Shown: one piece after another, positions 31,555 to 41,609 of the stretch
How the letters are laid out: the number at the start of each line of letters is the position of its first letter
How positions within the stretch are numbered: the first letter of the stretch is position 1
Source of the DNA: Vibrio rumoiensis
GTDB lineage: Bacteria > Pseudomonadota > Gammaproteobacteria > Enterobacterales > Vibrionaceae
Length of the DNA stretch: 64,000 bases
Reading direction: 5' to 3'
NCBI RefSeq assembly: GCF_002218045.2
Contig: NZ_AP018687.1
Location: 95,325-159,324, forward strand
Notes under the pieces: generated by a model
Database searches by the model: none
Seen by the model: the letters and a program-made list of their open reading frames with translations, nothing else
Told to the model about the DNA's origin: nothing
Translations under genes and position numbers: made by a program

Positions 31555-31575
31555 GTAATAGCCCAATTTGGACAA
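31555..31575 (-). promoter_or_regulatory. Transfer-regulon dyad upstream of dsbC
   Basis: GTCCAAATTGGGCTATTACA on the minus strand, 71 bp before the dsbC start. Confidence 0.5.
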
Positions 31576-31589
31576 CTCCAGCGAGATAC

Positions 31590-31620
31590 AAAAAAAAGCC
31601 CGGTCTGAGCCGGGCTTTGT
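31590..31620 (-). terminator. Terminator after the Ig-like protein gene
   Basis: Minus strand: AAAGCCCGG/CCGGGCTTT followed by a run of T residues, just after the stop codon at 31633. Confidence 0.85.
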
Positions 31621-31632
31621 GAGGAATGAACC

Positions 31633-34600
31633 TTAGTTCATCGTGACAGCTTCGGATTTGCCACCAGAATCATCGACTCCGACCAAAGAGATAGTCGGCA
31701 TCGCTTCATAGGTGCCCTTGCTGATAGTGACGCGATCAGAGCTTATGCTTTGCAACTCACCGGCAATGGTCCACTCGTAGGACTTCATTCTACCATCGGT
31801 ATCTTCGCAGTTCGCATAGACGATCCACGAGCCAACAGTCTCCCTTGAGCTCAGGCTACATGCAGGTAGCTTGTTCTCTGCCACATTGATGTTCACCTCG
31901 CCCTCAGCTTCATGCCCCATCTCAGAGGTTATTTTCAGCTTGATGCTGTGCTCACCAGCGCCCAGAGTCGCTCTCCCGTAGTAACCGCTGCCATCCAACG
32001 GCGTTCCGTCGATTAAGTAGACACGAGTTGAAATACGGTCGCGTGGGTGGCCGCCAGAAATGTACGGTCGCAACAGCACATCCAGAGGCTCACGCTCGTA
32101 TTTGTTCGAGCCAGAGTATTGCAGGTCGATAGCGTAAGGAGCTGCCTGGCCTATCTTGAGCGGTTGCTCGATCACAGTCTCATGGCCGCGAGCATCACGG
32201 ACAGTCACCTTGATGTTGTATTCACCCGGCTCATTGATAACAAAGGACCTGACTATATCCTGACGCTTGTCCTGAATAACTGCGCCTTCCGGCAACTCCC
32301 AGTCATAGGTCGGCTCTTCCAGCTTGCCGTTGAAGGCAATTGGTCGCACTGACGCTGTGATCGTTGCAGGAGCCACGTCAGCGTTCTTCCTGATCTGCAT
32401 ACCGAAGCTCGGCCACACATACTGCCACACGCGGGAGCGCAGGCTGTGTGAGGCTTCTGCACCCTGATCTCGGTATCCTTCGATCCAGGTGGTGTACTTC
32501 GTTTCTACAGTGGCCTGGTTGAGGTCCGCCTCCGAAGGTTCATACTCGGCGGTATCACCTTGAACAATCGTGCCATTAGGCAGTGTAAAGAACCCGTTCA
32601 GCTTCACATCCATCCCACGGTAAGGCAGGCTGGTTTCAGCTTTGAACACGTACTTCTTGCCTGTCTCAATGACTCGCGGCCCAGTCACATAAGGACGAGG
32701 GGCTTTAACAGATCGGAAGTCAACAGCCGTCTTCGCTATCTCATAGGCATAACCGTCATCAGCCGGTGCCGTGGCGGAGCGCACCCTAGCCCACAAGCGG
32801 TATCGGGTTTCTTCACCACTTGAAAGCGTGATGCTATCACCCGTCTGCGAGTAAGTTTTGCCACCGTCAGTAGACCACTCAACAACGGCATTGCCCCCAG
32901 AGACCGGCTCATCGTTCAACGTCAGGTTTGCTGTGTACTTACCTTCACTACCCACAAACAACGTGGTCGGGCCGACAACAGCAATATCTGGTTTGTCATA
33001 AGCGACTACACTGACCACTTCGGTGTACTTCTCAGCTCCCGAGTTAACGTTCACCACCTTAGCTCGTACCTGGTACTCACCCTTGTCGAAGGTCTTCACA
33101 AGCTGGTACTTGTACCGATCTTCTGGGATGAACTGCTCCCAAGTTTTGCCATCATCCTTACTGGTTTCCCAGACAACTTGGCCGGTAGCCCGAAGGTCCT
33201 GACGGTCGTCAAGAGACAACTTGAACACTGCTGTGAATGGAGCTTCACCAGACAGCTTACGCGCATCTACTCCAGCACCGATGGCACCACCACGCAGTAC
33301 GGTCAGGAAAGCGGGTCTAATGGACAATTCAGTTCGGTTGTACCCCTCAACAGGGCTTTCCAGAACAGCCTCAGCCGAAATACGGACAGAGGTTGTATCC
33401 ACTCCAGATAGATCCACCGAGAACTGAGCTTCACCATTTGATGCTTCCGCATAATCAGTGAGAGCTACTGTCTCGTTATAGGCCTTTTGCTGGATCAGAC
33501 GTACTTTCCATACACCCATCGTGTTGGCGTCATAGTCACCGTCAGGTTTGTACTGATCACGGATAAGCACCCGGACAGGCAAGGCCTGAGTATCAATCGC
33601 CGTGTCACCTTGAACCTCAACGATAGGCCGGATGCTATCAGAAGGTGAAGCTATAGCTCGGTAGACAACCTCCGCTTTTACATCAGGCACCTTGTTGTAC
33701 GCAGCATTCACCTTGTAAGTAGTCTCCTCCCACAAAGCTCGCTCATCGGTGTTGATGCGACGATACACCTTGTTGGTGACACCCCACCCAGGAGTGAAGG
33801 TTTCAGACTCCAAAACATCAGAGTTGCGCGAGATGGCAATATCCAGATCAGCCCGTTCAGAGTTGATAACGGCATCACCCAGGTAATTACCTGTCATTGG
33901 CACCATGTAAATGTTGTCTTTGAAGTTGTACTTAGAGGACAGTTCCACGGTCGGAGCTGGTGGGTCAACAGCTTCGATATTGAACGTTTGGTCGTTCAAT
34001 GTCACCCGAGTGCCATTACGGGTAAAAATACTTACCCTCCAGCCCAATGGGTGATCTCCGTTCGCAGCCAATGAGCCAGACAGCGAAGGCGATTCCGATA
34101 ACTGGTCTTGGACCAATCCATCAGGGATCTGCTGCCACTCAAACAGACAGGTTCGGCTTGTACTCCCCACCCCTTTGTTCGCAGCCTCGTTTTTCGCTCG
34201 GTCAGCGCTTAGAGTGATTGAACAATCAGGACCTTTGCTCTGCTTGAAGTTCACATCAAAATCTTCAATGACGCGATTCACCTGAGCAATATCATCAATC
34301 GGTGAGTAGCCGACAGAATCATAGGCTGTAGTTACCGTCAGGTTCTGAGAGCCTGAACCAACCTTCACCTTGGAGCCATCACCACTGAACAGGTACAGGC
34401 TATATTCGACAGGTTGTTCACCAATGCTCACCGCCTGACCGACCAGTCCAGCAACCTTCATACCGTTGTTGTCCTGTGTCGTTTGTTCCGCTTCATCCGG
34501 AGTTCTGTCCCACTGGAGCAAACATACCGGATCACGAATCGGGTCTGCGGCCATAGCCACATCTGCTTTCGTAGTAAACCGGCAAGGAACGCCAAGTTCT

Positions 34601-37164
34601 GGTAAGGCATAGATTTTCACCGGGTCAATAACCTGGCGAATTGTCCATGACTCGGCAGAGAGTTTAGCGGCACCTTTCCAAGTATTGATGTCTACAACCA
34701 GGATGGGTGAGTTCGGCGCAGAAGTCATGACAAGAAGGCTGGAAGAGCCTACCTCATCTGGTACAGCAGGTTTAACAGGGATACTCAAGCGTCCACCTGA
34801 TGCACCAAAATCATGTTGGCTCATGATTCCCATTGTCTGGCCCGGCTCGATGCGAACACCATTAACAACCAGCGGCACTTGTGCATCAGAGCGGAGAGTC
34901 GCAAACACGTCATATGAACCTGTCACGACAGCACCATCACTGAGCGTCAGCGGTTTAGTCTCAATGATCCGTTTGCCATCCGCATGAACAAATTCATGAG
35001 TGACAGCAGGAATCATGACCTTCCCGTCCATACCATCCGCCAACATCACCTGACGAGGCTTGTACTCGAAGCCAACAGCCTTTTGTACCGCGTTGCCTTG
35101 GGCGTCCTCTCCCGCCACAGTCAGCGAGTAAGATTCCCCTTCTTTCAAAGACGGGAACATTACCGGGTACTCAAGGCGGAATCGCCCTTTCGACTCTTCG
35201 CGCCAGGACAACTGAACCTTGTCATCGGCTGGGCCTCCGACGAGGGCAATAGAGGTCAGCTTAGGACTCGGGTCGGCAGTATCAGTCAAGGTGATTACAA
35301 CATCATCCAAAGACTGGATTGGTGCTCCATCACTGATCGATACGGTTAGTGTCGGCGCTGAATTATCTATGCTCATAGCATATTGGGAGCCAGTGAATAC
35401 CTGCTTAACCTCATTACCGAAAGCATCTTTAGCTACGAGAGATATGCCGGTATATGTGCCCTCTGACAGATTCTCAGCAGAAAATGTGAAAAACCAATCA
35501 TTTGTGCTACTACGAAGAACTTCAGTACGAGACAACGGACGTTCTTCGCCAGTCGAGGTTATCGCAGACGCACTTGAGTTGGTAGAAATAACCCACTGGT
35601 TAACACCCCAACCGTCAAATGAATCAGGCTCACGGAAATGAGCTTTAAAAATCCGCCCATTTCGTTCTAACCCAGCAATTTCAGGAGGGTTAAGGTCATA
35701 GCAGAACGTTGCCCCAATCCGATCAGACGGAAGTTCAGGCTTCCCTTCCGGTCGAGACCAATATCCAGGCCACGAACATGAGCGCCCACTGAACGATATA
35801 TCCGTATCCACTTCTGCATAAGAAGCATTTGCCGGAATTTTAGTAGTAGGCAACCAAGATCCCCATAACTCCTGAGCGTAAGGTCTCGGCTCAACATGAA
35901 ATCTCAGTTTTTTATAATGGTTAACTGAGCTCATATTAATGGTTTCACCGCGGACCCACTGACCATCATCCCTAAGATATTCAACATACTTACCGTTGGG
36001 AGCCAAGCTAACCGATGGATCAGTTTTCACACTGACGGATGTATTACCAAGAGAGTTCATAACCCAGTCGTAAATAATAAACGACTTAGTTTTTGTCCCA
36101 TGTTGCTGGAATACATCAGCTTGCGTCTGCCGATAATCATATGTACCGTCTTCGGCAATGATATTGCCTTCAATACAGTTTTTATAATCACACCAGTTAC
36201 CGCTTTGAGCACCGTAAGGTGAAGAAGGATAGGAGTTTGTTTTGGGTATCCGGTAGAGCACCCTGTAGGTATCGGAATAAATGGTCATTCCGTTCTGATA
36301 AGGCGCAAAACCTGATAGGGCCTGACCATTAACCTTAAAAGTTGAGGCCTGCGGGTTCTTAGGGTCATACACTGCTACTGGCTCAGGATTCTCTCCAGAC
36401 TTTGCACCTACTGAATCCCAAGCAATAGGATAGGCTATTGACCCTTTGTTCCCTGCTTTATCCAGGGCCTCGAAATGAAGCGTATATCGATCCTCCCCAT
36501 TAGGGAACACAGTGCTCCAGTTCAACAACTGGCCTTGGCCGTTGGCGTAATTAACCGAGACAACAGGACTACTCTTGCCTTTGCTATCTACAGCATACGC
36601 CTGTATAGAGGAAACCGAAGAACCGGCATCAGATGCAGACACATCTATACCTGAAAATCGGTTAGGACCTCGCAGTAGCGTTCCATCAGAAAGCGCCCGG
36701 TTCCATTCCCCTTTTACTGTCACGTTTGCCAAACTTGGCGCTGTCGTATCGACTTGAAGCGGGTATTCATCAGTCTGAACGGAACTTCCGTCTGACGCCA
36801 GTATTTCGGCCCTTAGTTTGTAGACTCCCTCGGAAGGAGCCGGTAGTTGAAGTTCCGCACCATAGTAGGATTTTCCACCTACTGTAATACGATCTGTAGC
36901 CCCAAGAAGGTGGCTGGTCGCTGTCGAAACCACTGTTCCATCCGACCGAAGCACCGAAATCTTGACCTTACGGTCGATACCGGCACTCAAGGCAAACGAA
37001 ACGTTGCCCGTCGGGTTGGCGTAGTTGGTATTCGGAGGCAGAGACCGTTGAGTACCATCTGGAGCCTTAAAGGTATATTCCAGCAACTCTGCATGAGCAG
37101 CACCAGCGGTAATAACCGCCAGAGCTCCAAGCAACGCCGGAAGTTTAGGCTTAAAATTGATCAT
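31633..37164 (-). CDS. Giant exported Ig-like repeat protein, 1843 aa
   Basis: The protein starts MINFKPKLPALLGALAV with a signal peptide ending near AHA. The rest is mainly beta-strand sequence in repeated Ig-like units of about 90 residues, with recurring YTLHFEALDKAGNKG, YSLTVAGEDAQGNAV and YQVRAKVVNVNSG patterns and later PKD-like units (GEYNIKVTVRDARGHE). There is no clear LPXTG, TM or autotransporter end. DUF4165-type proteins occupy this place between traA and dsbC in IncA/C elements; Ig-like RSP proteins of IncHI plasmids are a functional parallel. A surface role in cell contact is inferred. It is alone between two terminators and has its own regulon dyad, so it forms a single-gene unit. 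Confidence 0.7.
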   Translation of the reverse strand: MINFKPKLPALLGALAVITAGAAHAELLEYTFKAPDGTQRSLPPNTNYANPTGNVSFALSAGIDRKVKISVLRSDGTVVSTATSHLLGATDRITVGGKSYYGAELQLPAPSEGVYKLRAEILASDGSSVQTDEYPLQVDTTAPSLANVTVKGEWNRALSDGTLLRGPNRFSGIDVSASDAGSSVSSIQAYAVDSKGKSSPVVSVNYANGQGQLLNWSTVFPNGEDRYTLHFEALDKAGNKGSIAYPIAWDSVGAKSGENPEPVAVYDPKNPQASTFKVNGQALSGFAPYQNGMTIYSDTYRVLYRIPKTNSYPSSPYGAQSGNWCDYKNCIEGNIIAEDGTYDYRQTQADVFQQHGTKTKSFIIYDWVMNSLGNTSVSVKTDPSVSLAPNGKYVEYLRDDGQWVRGETINMSSVNHYKKLRFHVEPRPYAQELWGSWLPTTKIPANASYAEVDTDISFSGRSCSWPGYWSRPEGKPELPSDRIGATFCYDLNPPEIAGLERNGRIFKAHFREPDSFDGWGVNQWVISTNSSASAITSTGEERPLSRTEVLRSSTNDWFFTFSAENLSEGTYTGISLVAKDAFGNEVKQVFTGSQYAMSIDNSAPTLTVSISDGAPIQSLDDVVITLTDTADPSPKLTSIALVGGPADDKVQLSWREESKGRFRLEYPVMFPSLKEGESYSLTVAGEDAQGNAVQKAVGFEYKPRQVMLADGMDGKVMIPAVTHEFVHADGKRIIETKPLTLSDGAVVTGSYDVFATLRSDAQVPLVVNGVRIEPGQTMGIMSQHDFGASGGRLSIPVKPAVPDEVGSSSLLVMTSAPNSPILVVDINTWKGAAKLSAESWTIRQVIDPVKIYALPELGVPCRFTTKADVAMAADPIRDPVCLLQWDRTPDEAEQTTQDNNGMKVAGLVGQAVSIGEQPVEYSLYLFSGDGSKVKVGSGSQNLTVTTAYDSVGYSPIDDIAQVNRVIEDFDVNFKQSKGPDCSITLSADRAKNEAANKGVGSTSRTCLFEWQQIPDGLVQDQLSESPSLSGSLAANGDHPLGWRVSIFTRNGTRVTLNDQTFNIEAVDPPAPTVELSSKYNFKDNIYMVPMTGNYLGDAVINSERADLDIAISRNSDVLESETFTPGWGVTNKVYRRINTDERALWEETTYKVNAAYNKVPDVKAEVVYRAIASPSDSIRPIVEVQGDTAIDTQALPVRVLIRDQYKPDGDYDANTMGVWKVRLIQQKAYNETVALTDYAEASNGEAQFSVDLSGVDTTSVRISAEAVLESPVEGYNRTELSIRPAFLTVLRGGAIGAGVDARKLSGEAPFTAVFKLSLDDRQDLRATGQVVWETSKDDGKTWEQFIPEDRYKYQLVKTFDKGEYQVRAKVVNVNSGAEKYTEVVSVVAYDKPDIAVVGPTTLFVGSEGKYTANLTLNDEPVSGGNAVVEWSTDGGKTYSQTGDSITLSSGEETRYRLWARVRSATAPADDGYAYEIAKTAVDFRSVKAPRPYVTGPRVIETGKKYVFKAETSLPYRGMDVKLNGFFTLPNGTIVQGDTAEYEPSEADLNQATVETKYTTWIEGYRDQGAEASHSLRSRVWQYVWPSFGMQIRKNADVAPATITASVRPIAFNGKLEEPTYDWELPEGAVIQDKRQDIVRSFVINEPGEYNIKVTVRDARGHETVIEQPLKIGQAAPYAIDLQYSGSNKYEREPLDVLLRPYISGGHPRDRISTRVYLIDGTPLDGSGYYGRATLGAGEHSIKLKITSEMGHEAEGEVNINVAENKLPACSLSSRETVGSWIVYANCEDTDGRMKSYEWTIAGELQSISSDRVTISKGTYEAMPTISLVGVDDSGGKSEAVTMN

Positions 37165-37240
37165 CGCATTCTCCATTCGTTTTGAGTTACAGGAACCCAA
37201 TATCGGAGGTTACGGGATGGTGTGCATAAACATGGGCTGT

Positions 37241-37261
37241 GAAAGTGCCCTTTTTGAGCAA
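37241..37261 (-). promoter_or_regulatory. Transfer-regulon dyad upstream of the Ig-like protein gene
   Basis: TTTGCTCAAAAAGGGCACTTTC on the minus strand, 77 bp before the start at 37164. Confidence 0.45.
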
Positions 37262-37304
37262 ATGAGGAAAGAGTTGAGAATTTGTTATGACTAGACTTTT
37301 TTAC

Positions 37305-37336
37305 CAAAAAATAAGGGCAGCTTTTAGGCTGCCCAT
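37305..37336 (-). terminator. Terminator after traA
   Basis: Minus strand: GGGCAGC/GCTGCCC followed by TTATTTTTT, about 30 bp after the traA stop codon. Confidence 0.85.
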
Positions 37337-37366
37337 ATCACTCTATCATTAACGGCGAAGGGTCTT

Positions 37367-37750
37367 TTACAGACCCAAGCCATTGCTGAGTTGCACAACC
37401 GTCGGGATAACCTTCTCTGCATTTTCCAGAGTGGCAGACATGATGGATTCCACAACGGTCGGTGAGTTGTACAGGCCCATACCGCCACCGATACCCATAG
37501 CAAATGCCATGAGACTCTGGCGAGCGATACCGCCGACAACGCCGACCAGGATCATCGCACCCGCAACGATTCGACCCAAAGTACCTTGGGTCCAATCCTT
37601 GAGAGTTACCCACACGTCATCAAACGCTGTACCACCAGTACCAGCGTGTGCCTGATCAGGCACAAGCAGGAAGGCTACGACCATCAACCCCATGAAGAGG
37701 AAGAGTGTTTTGTTTTTACTTGAGGCATTCGCCAACTGATTTACGTTCAT
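37367..37750 (-). CDS. traA: TraA, pilin precursor
   Basis: The 127-residue protein has a long leader with a hydrophobic segment ending QAHA near residue 36, giving a mature pilin of about 90 residues that contains two hydrophobic helices (GRIVAGAMILVGVVGGIA and the Gly-rich SLMAFAMGIGGGMGLY). This matches F-type pilins. ATG 37750, with AGGAG upstream, was preferred to the start at 37759. It is the last gene of the traL-E-K-B-V-A operon and is followed by a terminator. Confidence 0.82.
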   Translation of the reverse strand: MNVNQLANASSKNKTLFLFMGLMVVAFLLVPDQAHAGTGGTAFDDVWVTLKDWTQGTLGRIVAGAMILVGVVGGIARQSLMAFAMGIGGGMGLYNSPTVVESIMSATLENAEKVIPTVVQLSNGLGL

Positions 37751-37762
37751 TAAGAACATCTC

Positions 37763-38341
37763 CTATTTAGTTGTTTCAGACTTCGGTTCGTGTGTTACCG
37801 TTTGCAGCGGTCTCAAAACTGGCTCACTTTGCGGTGTGCCATCCCCAATTACCCACCTGCGCGGTTCGATTTCGGTGTAGACATACCCTGTCACGATGAG
37901 ATCACCATTGGTGTCCTCCCAGGGAGCTACCCAAATCCGCATAACCTGCGCGGGTGTGCGAATTGGAATTGGGCGATCCGGAAGACGTGGTGCGACATAA
38001 TTGTCGATAACCGAATCCCCGGAGTTAGATGAGTTCACTGAAACGTCAGAGGAACCTCCGCCATCCGCTTCCGCTTTGGCCTCGACTTCCTCAGGCTTCA
38101 TTGGGCGAGGGACATTTCCGTCATTTGTTGCGGCGTAAACGTCTCTCGCTGACATACACTGAACACCACTCGGCATTCCCGGACAGCTATACTCATCGCT
38201 ACCGATGTTGAGTGAGGAACAGCCCGACAGAACTAGAAGAACTGCTCCCACCCCCAACATCTTTGCCGATCTTACTGCCTGTTCCTTTTGAGCCTTGCCT
38301 CTGGAACTGCCCTTTCTGGTCAAAATGTTCAAATTTTTCAT
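37763..38341 (-). CDS. traV: TraV, outer-membrane lipoprotein of the core complex
   Basis: The 192-residue protein has a long basic N-terminus, then a hydrophobic stretch and lipobox LSGC (Cys near residue 42). Cys residues follow in YSCPGMPSGVQC, as in TraV. The C-terminal half is Pro-rich. By family (VirB7-like) it anchors the TraK-TraB core to the outer membrane. Its start overlaps the traB stop. The N-terminus before the lipoprotein signal is unusually long, so a start further inside is possible. Confidence 0.82.
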   Translation of the reverse strand: MKNLNILTRKGSSRGKAQKEQAVRSAKMLGVGAVLLVLSGCSSLNIGSDEYSCPGMPSGVQCMSARDVYAATNDGNVPRPMKPEEVEAKAEADGGGSSDVSVNSSNSGDSVIDNYVAPRLPDRPIPIRTPAQVMRIWVAPWEDTNGDLIVTGYVYTEIEPRRWVIGDGTPQSEPVLRPLQTVTHEPKSETTK

Positions 38342-39660
38342 TTCTTATTGCCCCCATTGGAACGAATTTGTAACTTGGTGCCTTTTGTCACAATGATGTC
38401 TACTTGGCGGCCAGCATCGACCTCGATGACCGGGAAGATACCTTCGGCCATGTCGATGTAGAATTGAGCGATACGATCCAGCGCCTTGCTCGCTCCCTTA
38501 GCAGCAGCCCCCTGAAACATCTGATCAGAGAAAACTGACTGATACTGGGTATTTGAGCCAGGGTTAGTGTTAACAACTGGTACAGGGTTGACATCAAAGG
38601 CCTCAGACACGCCACCAAGGAACCCAGCCATCAAGCTCTTGGCAATAATCTGCCCTTGCTTCGATACAACGCGGCCTCGAACACCAGCCTTTCCGTCCTC
38701 ACCAACCGCATAAGAATCAAGCCTCGCTTCAATCACCCCACCGTCTTCCCTGACACAAGAGAATGTTTCACCGCGTAGGTAGGCTCGTTCAGAACTAAGG
38801 TCGCCATAGCCTGAAACAATCAGGAAACACTCTCTGACATCCGCACGGAAACGATTAGGCAATATTGCTTCTTTCTGAATCCGAAGAGTTGAAGGGAATG
38901 GATCTCGTCGGGCACCCTGGGAAGTAGGCGCATCCATACCGTTGATAAGTACACCTGTCAGGATGGAACCTGACGGCAGATAGAGGGACTCATCATCTTT
39001 GTCGTCTTTCACATCAACTTCTGGGGCCTTCTGTGAGTAGCTCACAATCTGAATGCCTGGCTTAGTGGCATCACGGCCATCACCTTTACCTGTTGCTGGA
39101 GCTCCACCCTTCGAGTCCGGGAGTGGTGCGTCACGGAAAAAAGATGCCGGATCTTTGTAGTCCAGCTTTTTCTCCATGAACTGACCTTGACCTTCACCGT
39201 CTGATGCACCATTAACATCTGCTCTGGCATCACCTGTTGAAGAGGCCGTTTTTCCACCAGCCTCACCAGTTTCAACCTTCTTAGCCAACTCCATATTTTT
39301 CTGAGTCAGGCGATCAAGGTCTTGGCGTAGGCGAGAAATCTCTCTACCAACATCGCTGGATTTACCGGCAGTATCCTTTGTTTCCTCCAGCTCTCTCTTG
39401 ACTCTATCCAGCTCCTTTTTCAGATCCGAATTCTCACGAGATACCATCTTCACATCGGCAGACAGCGAATCTATCCCTATCTCACGGGTGTTTTTGTCTG
39501 TGAGGACATGTTTGATGGTTTCTTGCCTACCGCGTTTTTCTTCCTTCTTCGGCTCACCAGAGAACATCGTCACTACTGCAAAAAGAACGAATAGGCCACC
39601 AGCAATCGCTACCCAGCGTTTCTTTTGGGGGTCTAGCTCAGTCCAGAATCGTTTGATCAT
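38338..39660 (-). CDS. traB: TraB, VirB10-like core-complex protein
   Basis: The 440-residue protein has an N-terminal membrane segment (residues 16-31), a coiled-coil region (about 60-130), a low-complexity linker and a C-terminal VirB10-like beta domain (SGSILTGVLINGMDAPTS and later VVSKQGQIIAKS). By family it spans the periplasm and links inner and outer membranes in the secretion channel. Its ends overlap traK and traV by four bases each. Confidence 0.88.
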   Translation of the reverse strand: MIKRFWTELDPQKKRWVAIAGGLFVLFAVVTMFSGEPKKEEKRGRQETIKHVLTDKNTREIGIDSLSADVKMVSRENSDLKKELDRVKRELEETKDTAGKSSDVGREISRLRQDLDRLTQKNMELAKKVETGEAGGKTASSTGDARADVNGASDGEGQGQFMEKKLDYKDPASFFRDAPLPDSKGGAPATGKGDGRDATKPGIQIVSYSQKAPEVDVKDDKDDESLYLPSGSILTGVLINGMDAPTSQGARRDPFPSTLRIQKEAILPNRFRADVRECFLIVSGYGDLSSERAYLRGETFSCVREDGGVIEARLDSYAVGEDGKAGVRGRVVSKQGQIIAKSLMAGFLGGVSEAFDVNPVPVVNTNPGSNTQYQSVFSDQMFQGAAAKGASKALDRIAQFYIDMAEGIFPVIEVDAGRQVDIIVTKGTKLQIRSNGGNKK

Positions 39661-40574
39661 TGACCACCTCCTAATAGCGAAGGACGCTTAGACGTTGGAG
39701 CAATTCCACGCTTTTGTTTCTTCGCTACATAGAGTTCCGTTTTCTGGCCGGGCTCAAGCACGTTGAGCGGCCACGTAGTAACAGCAGCAACATCCCAGCT
39801 TCCACAAAGAGCCTCTTTGAACTCGATAGGCTGTTCAGAAACGTTCTGTGCTACACCGATGAATACATTCAGGTGATGCCCCATCATGTATTGCCCTTTT
39901 CCGAAATCCACCTTAATCCCAGGGTGTGAGCAACTAGGTACAGCGACTCCGGCAGGGATACGGTTCAACGTATAACCCTGTGGAACTTCCCCGATGGCAA
40001 TTTTCCTGAACACAGAGCGGATAGTTTCGACGTAAGGCTGACTCTGTTCCCAAGCCTCAGCCTTGGAATTAGCAAATGCCCCACTGATCCCTACACCACC
40101 ATCGAGTTTGAGAAATACTTCTCTAGGCGGAATACGGCGAGGAACCATCGTTAGGCTTAATGCTTGGGCTTCTGAGCCTTTTTCCGTAATGAACATAGTC
40201 ACAGGGTATTGTTTATCCGTAGCGACATAGACCACGTTCTCTTTGATACAAACCTCACCGCATTGACCGTTTTCGTTTGCTCCAGTCAGGGAAGTGGAGA
40301 CAATCTCCGGATTACTGAAAGGTGTTACAACACGATTGGGATGACCAATGGCAATAGGGATTATTTGGTTTACACCGGGCTTCATCGTCAGCATGGGGTT
40401 TTCATTTACATGGCCCACTACTTCACTGGTATTTTGTCCCGACGTCACAGGGGCTGGAACGTCTTTTTTCATAACGCTTGCCGGGACAACAGGAATATCA
40501 TCCGAGGCATAGGCCATTGATGTTCCAAGCGCCAAGGACAGCGCCAGAAGCGAAATTTTAGCGTTGTTCTTCAT
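39657..40574 (-). CDS. traK: TraK, secretin/VirB9-like core-complex protein
   Basis: The 305-residue exported protein has a signal peptide ending near AYA and beta-rich sequence with NRVVTPFSNPEIVSTS, the conserved TraK region. By family it forms the outer-membrane ring with TraV and TraB. It overlaps traE by 17 bases and traB by four. Confidence 0.86.
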   Translation of the reverse strand: MKNNAKISLLALSLALGTSMAYASDDIPVVPASVMKKDVPAPVTSGQNTSEVVGHVNENPMLTMKPGVNQIIPIAIGHPNRVVTPFSNPEIVSTSLTGANENGQCGEVCIKENVVYVATDKQYPVTMFITEKGSEAQALSLTMVPRRIPPREVFLKLDGGVGISGAFANSKAEAWEQSQPYVETIRSVFRKIAIGEVPQGYTLNRIPAGVAVPSCSHPGIKVDFGKGQYMMGHHLNVFIGVAQNVSEQPIEFKEALCGSWDVAAVTTWPLNVLEPGQKTELYVAKKQKRGIAPTSKRPSLLGGGQ

Positions 40575-41184
40575 TCTTTCTCCGGTTCTCTTCTTTGCGC
40601 TGGAGTTGCTCCAAAACAGCTTTGGTGCGTGGCTTTCCTACATAGGTGTCGATGTAGTCAAGCACGGGCGCGTAGTTTGAAATCTTGATAGCGAACTCGT
40701 AGGAGCGTTCGCTACGTTCCTCGTTAGAAGAAGCCCCTTTGACATAGGAATATCCGTAGACAAAAACCTTGTCGCTCTTGGGCTCATACTCAACAAATCT
40801 CGGCTCGAACCTCATGGTTACTCGGTCGTTCTTGATCTGCTGAGCTTGAATTTCGATGGCATCAATCACGTCTTGATAGATGCTCGGGGAGAGAAGCGGG
40901 GTAAGCCGTTCCTTAACGAAATCGACAGTTCCGGGAGTCACATTTCCAAGCAACTGAGCAAAGGCAAAACCCCAAGCCTCTTTATACGACTGGGAGGCGT
41001 TGTTTTTTGTCACCCAGGCTTCTTCGGTCAGAGTGAACGGCTGCATAGTGACGATTGTTTCCTTGCTGAAAACTTGGATAACTAGCAGCAAAACGATTGC
41101 GATGAGACCACCCTGAAAGACTCGACCCCACTTATTTTCTGTTTGGGTCCCTTCCCAGGTCTTGAGATACTTTTTAAAGTTCAA
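40558..41184 (-). CDS. traE: TraE, VirB8-like inner-membrane protein
   Basis: The 208-residue protein has one membrane helix (about residues 27-42, GGLIAIVLLLVIQVF) and a periplasmic domain with NASQSYKEAWGFAFAQLLGNVTPG, typical of TraE. By family it is part of the inner-membrane assembly of the channel. It is co-translated with traL and traK. Confidence 0.88.
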   Translation of the reverse strand: MNFKKYLKTWEGTQTENKWGRVFQGGLIAIVLLLVIQVFSKETIVTMQPFTLTEEAWVTKNNASQSYKEAWGFAFAQLLGNVTPGTVDFVKERLTPLLSPSIYQDVIDAIEIQAQQIKNDRVTMRFEPRFVEYEPKSDKVFVYGYSYVKGASSNEERSERSYEFAIKISNYAPVLDYIDTYVGKPRTKAVLEQLQRKEENRRKNEEQR

Positions 41185-41462
41185 GGCAAATACCTCCGGA
41201 CAAACGGGTTCTTGAGAGATTTGGCCTTGGTCATAATGAACCCGGCCCAGTAGATCATGTGGAGCAGGTATCCATCCGGATGGTTATCCCTGAACCGTCG
41301 ATAAAGGTTGGTTACAAGTAACCCCCCTAAAAAGCAGATCAAGGCCTTACCGATGATGACTCCAATAGTTAGCCCCAAAAGCATTGGGGCCAACTCATCT
41401 GCGCTCCACAACAGCAGATGCGGTGGCTCATCAACCCGGCGCGGTATCTTTACAGGCTTCAT
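41181..41462 (-). CDS. traL: TraL, VirB3-like membrane protein
   Basis: The 93-residue protein has two adjacent hydrophobic segments (about residues 24-55) and the conserved beginning IPRRVDEPPHLLLWSADE of TraL. It is the first gene of the traL-E-K-B-V-A operon, with a regulon dyad 69 bp upstream. Confidence 0.88.
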   Translation of the reverse strand: MKPVKIPRRVDEPPHLLLWSADELAPMLLGLTIGVIIGKALICFLGGLLVTNLYRRFRDNHPDGYLLHMIYWAGFIMTKAKSLKNPFVRRYLP

Positions 41463-41530
41463 AGCAACCCTCTTCTTTTCCTAGTGGACTGTATTCTCTT
41501 TCAAGGGGACTAATTTTTTGCCACGGCTTC

Positions 41531-41550
41531 GCGCCCTTTTCGGGCACTTC
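41531..41550 (-). promoter_or_regulatory. Transfer-regulon dyad upstream of traL
   Basis: GTGCCCGAAAAGGGCGCGA on the minus strand, 69 bp before the traL start. Confidence 0.5.
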
Positions 41551-41561
41551 CAGCGACAAAT

Positions 41562-41592
41562 AAAAAAAGGCAGCCGAAGCTGCCCCTTTTAC
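41562..41592 (-). terminator. Terminator after the 120-aa membrane protein gene
   Basis: Minus strand: GGGGCAGC/GCTGCC followed by TTTTTTTA, between the 120-aa gene and traL. Confidence 0.85.
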
Positions 41593-41609
41593 TTTCATAG
41601 GATCGGTTA

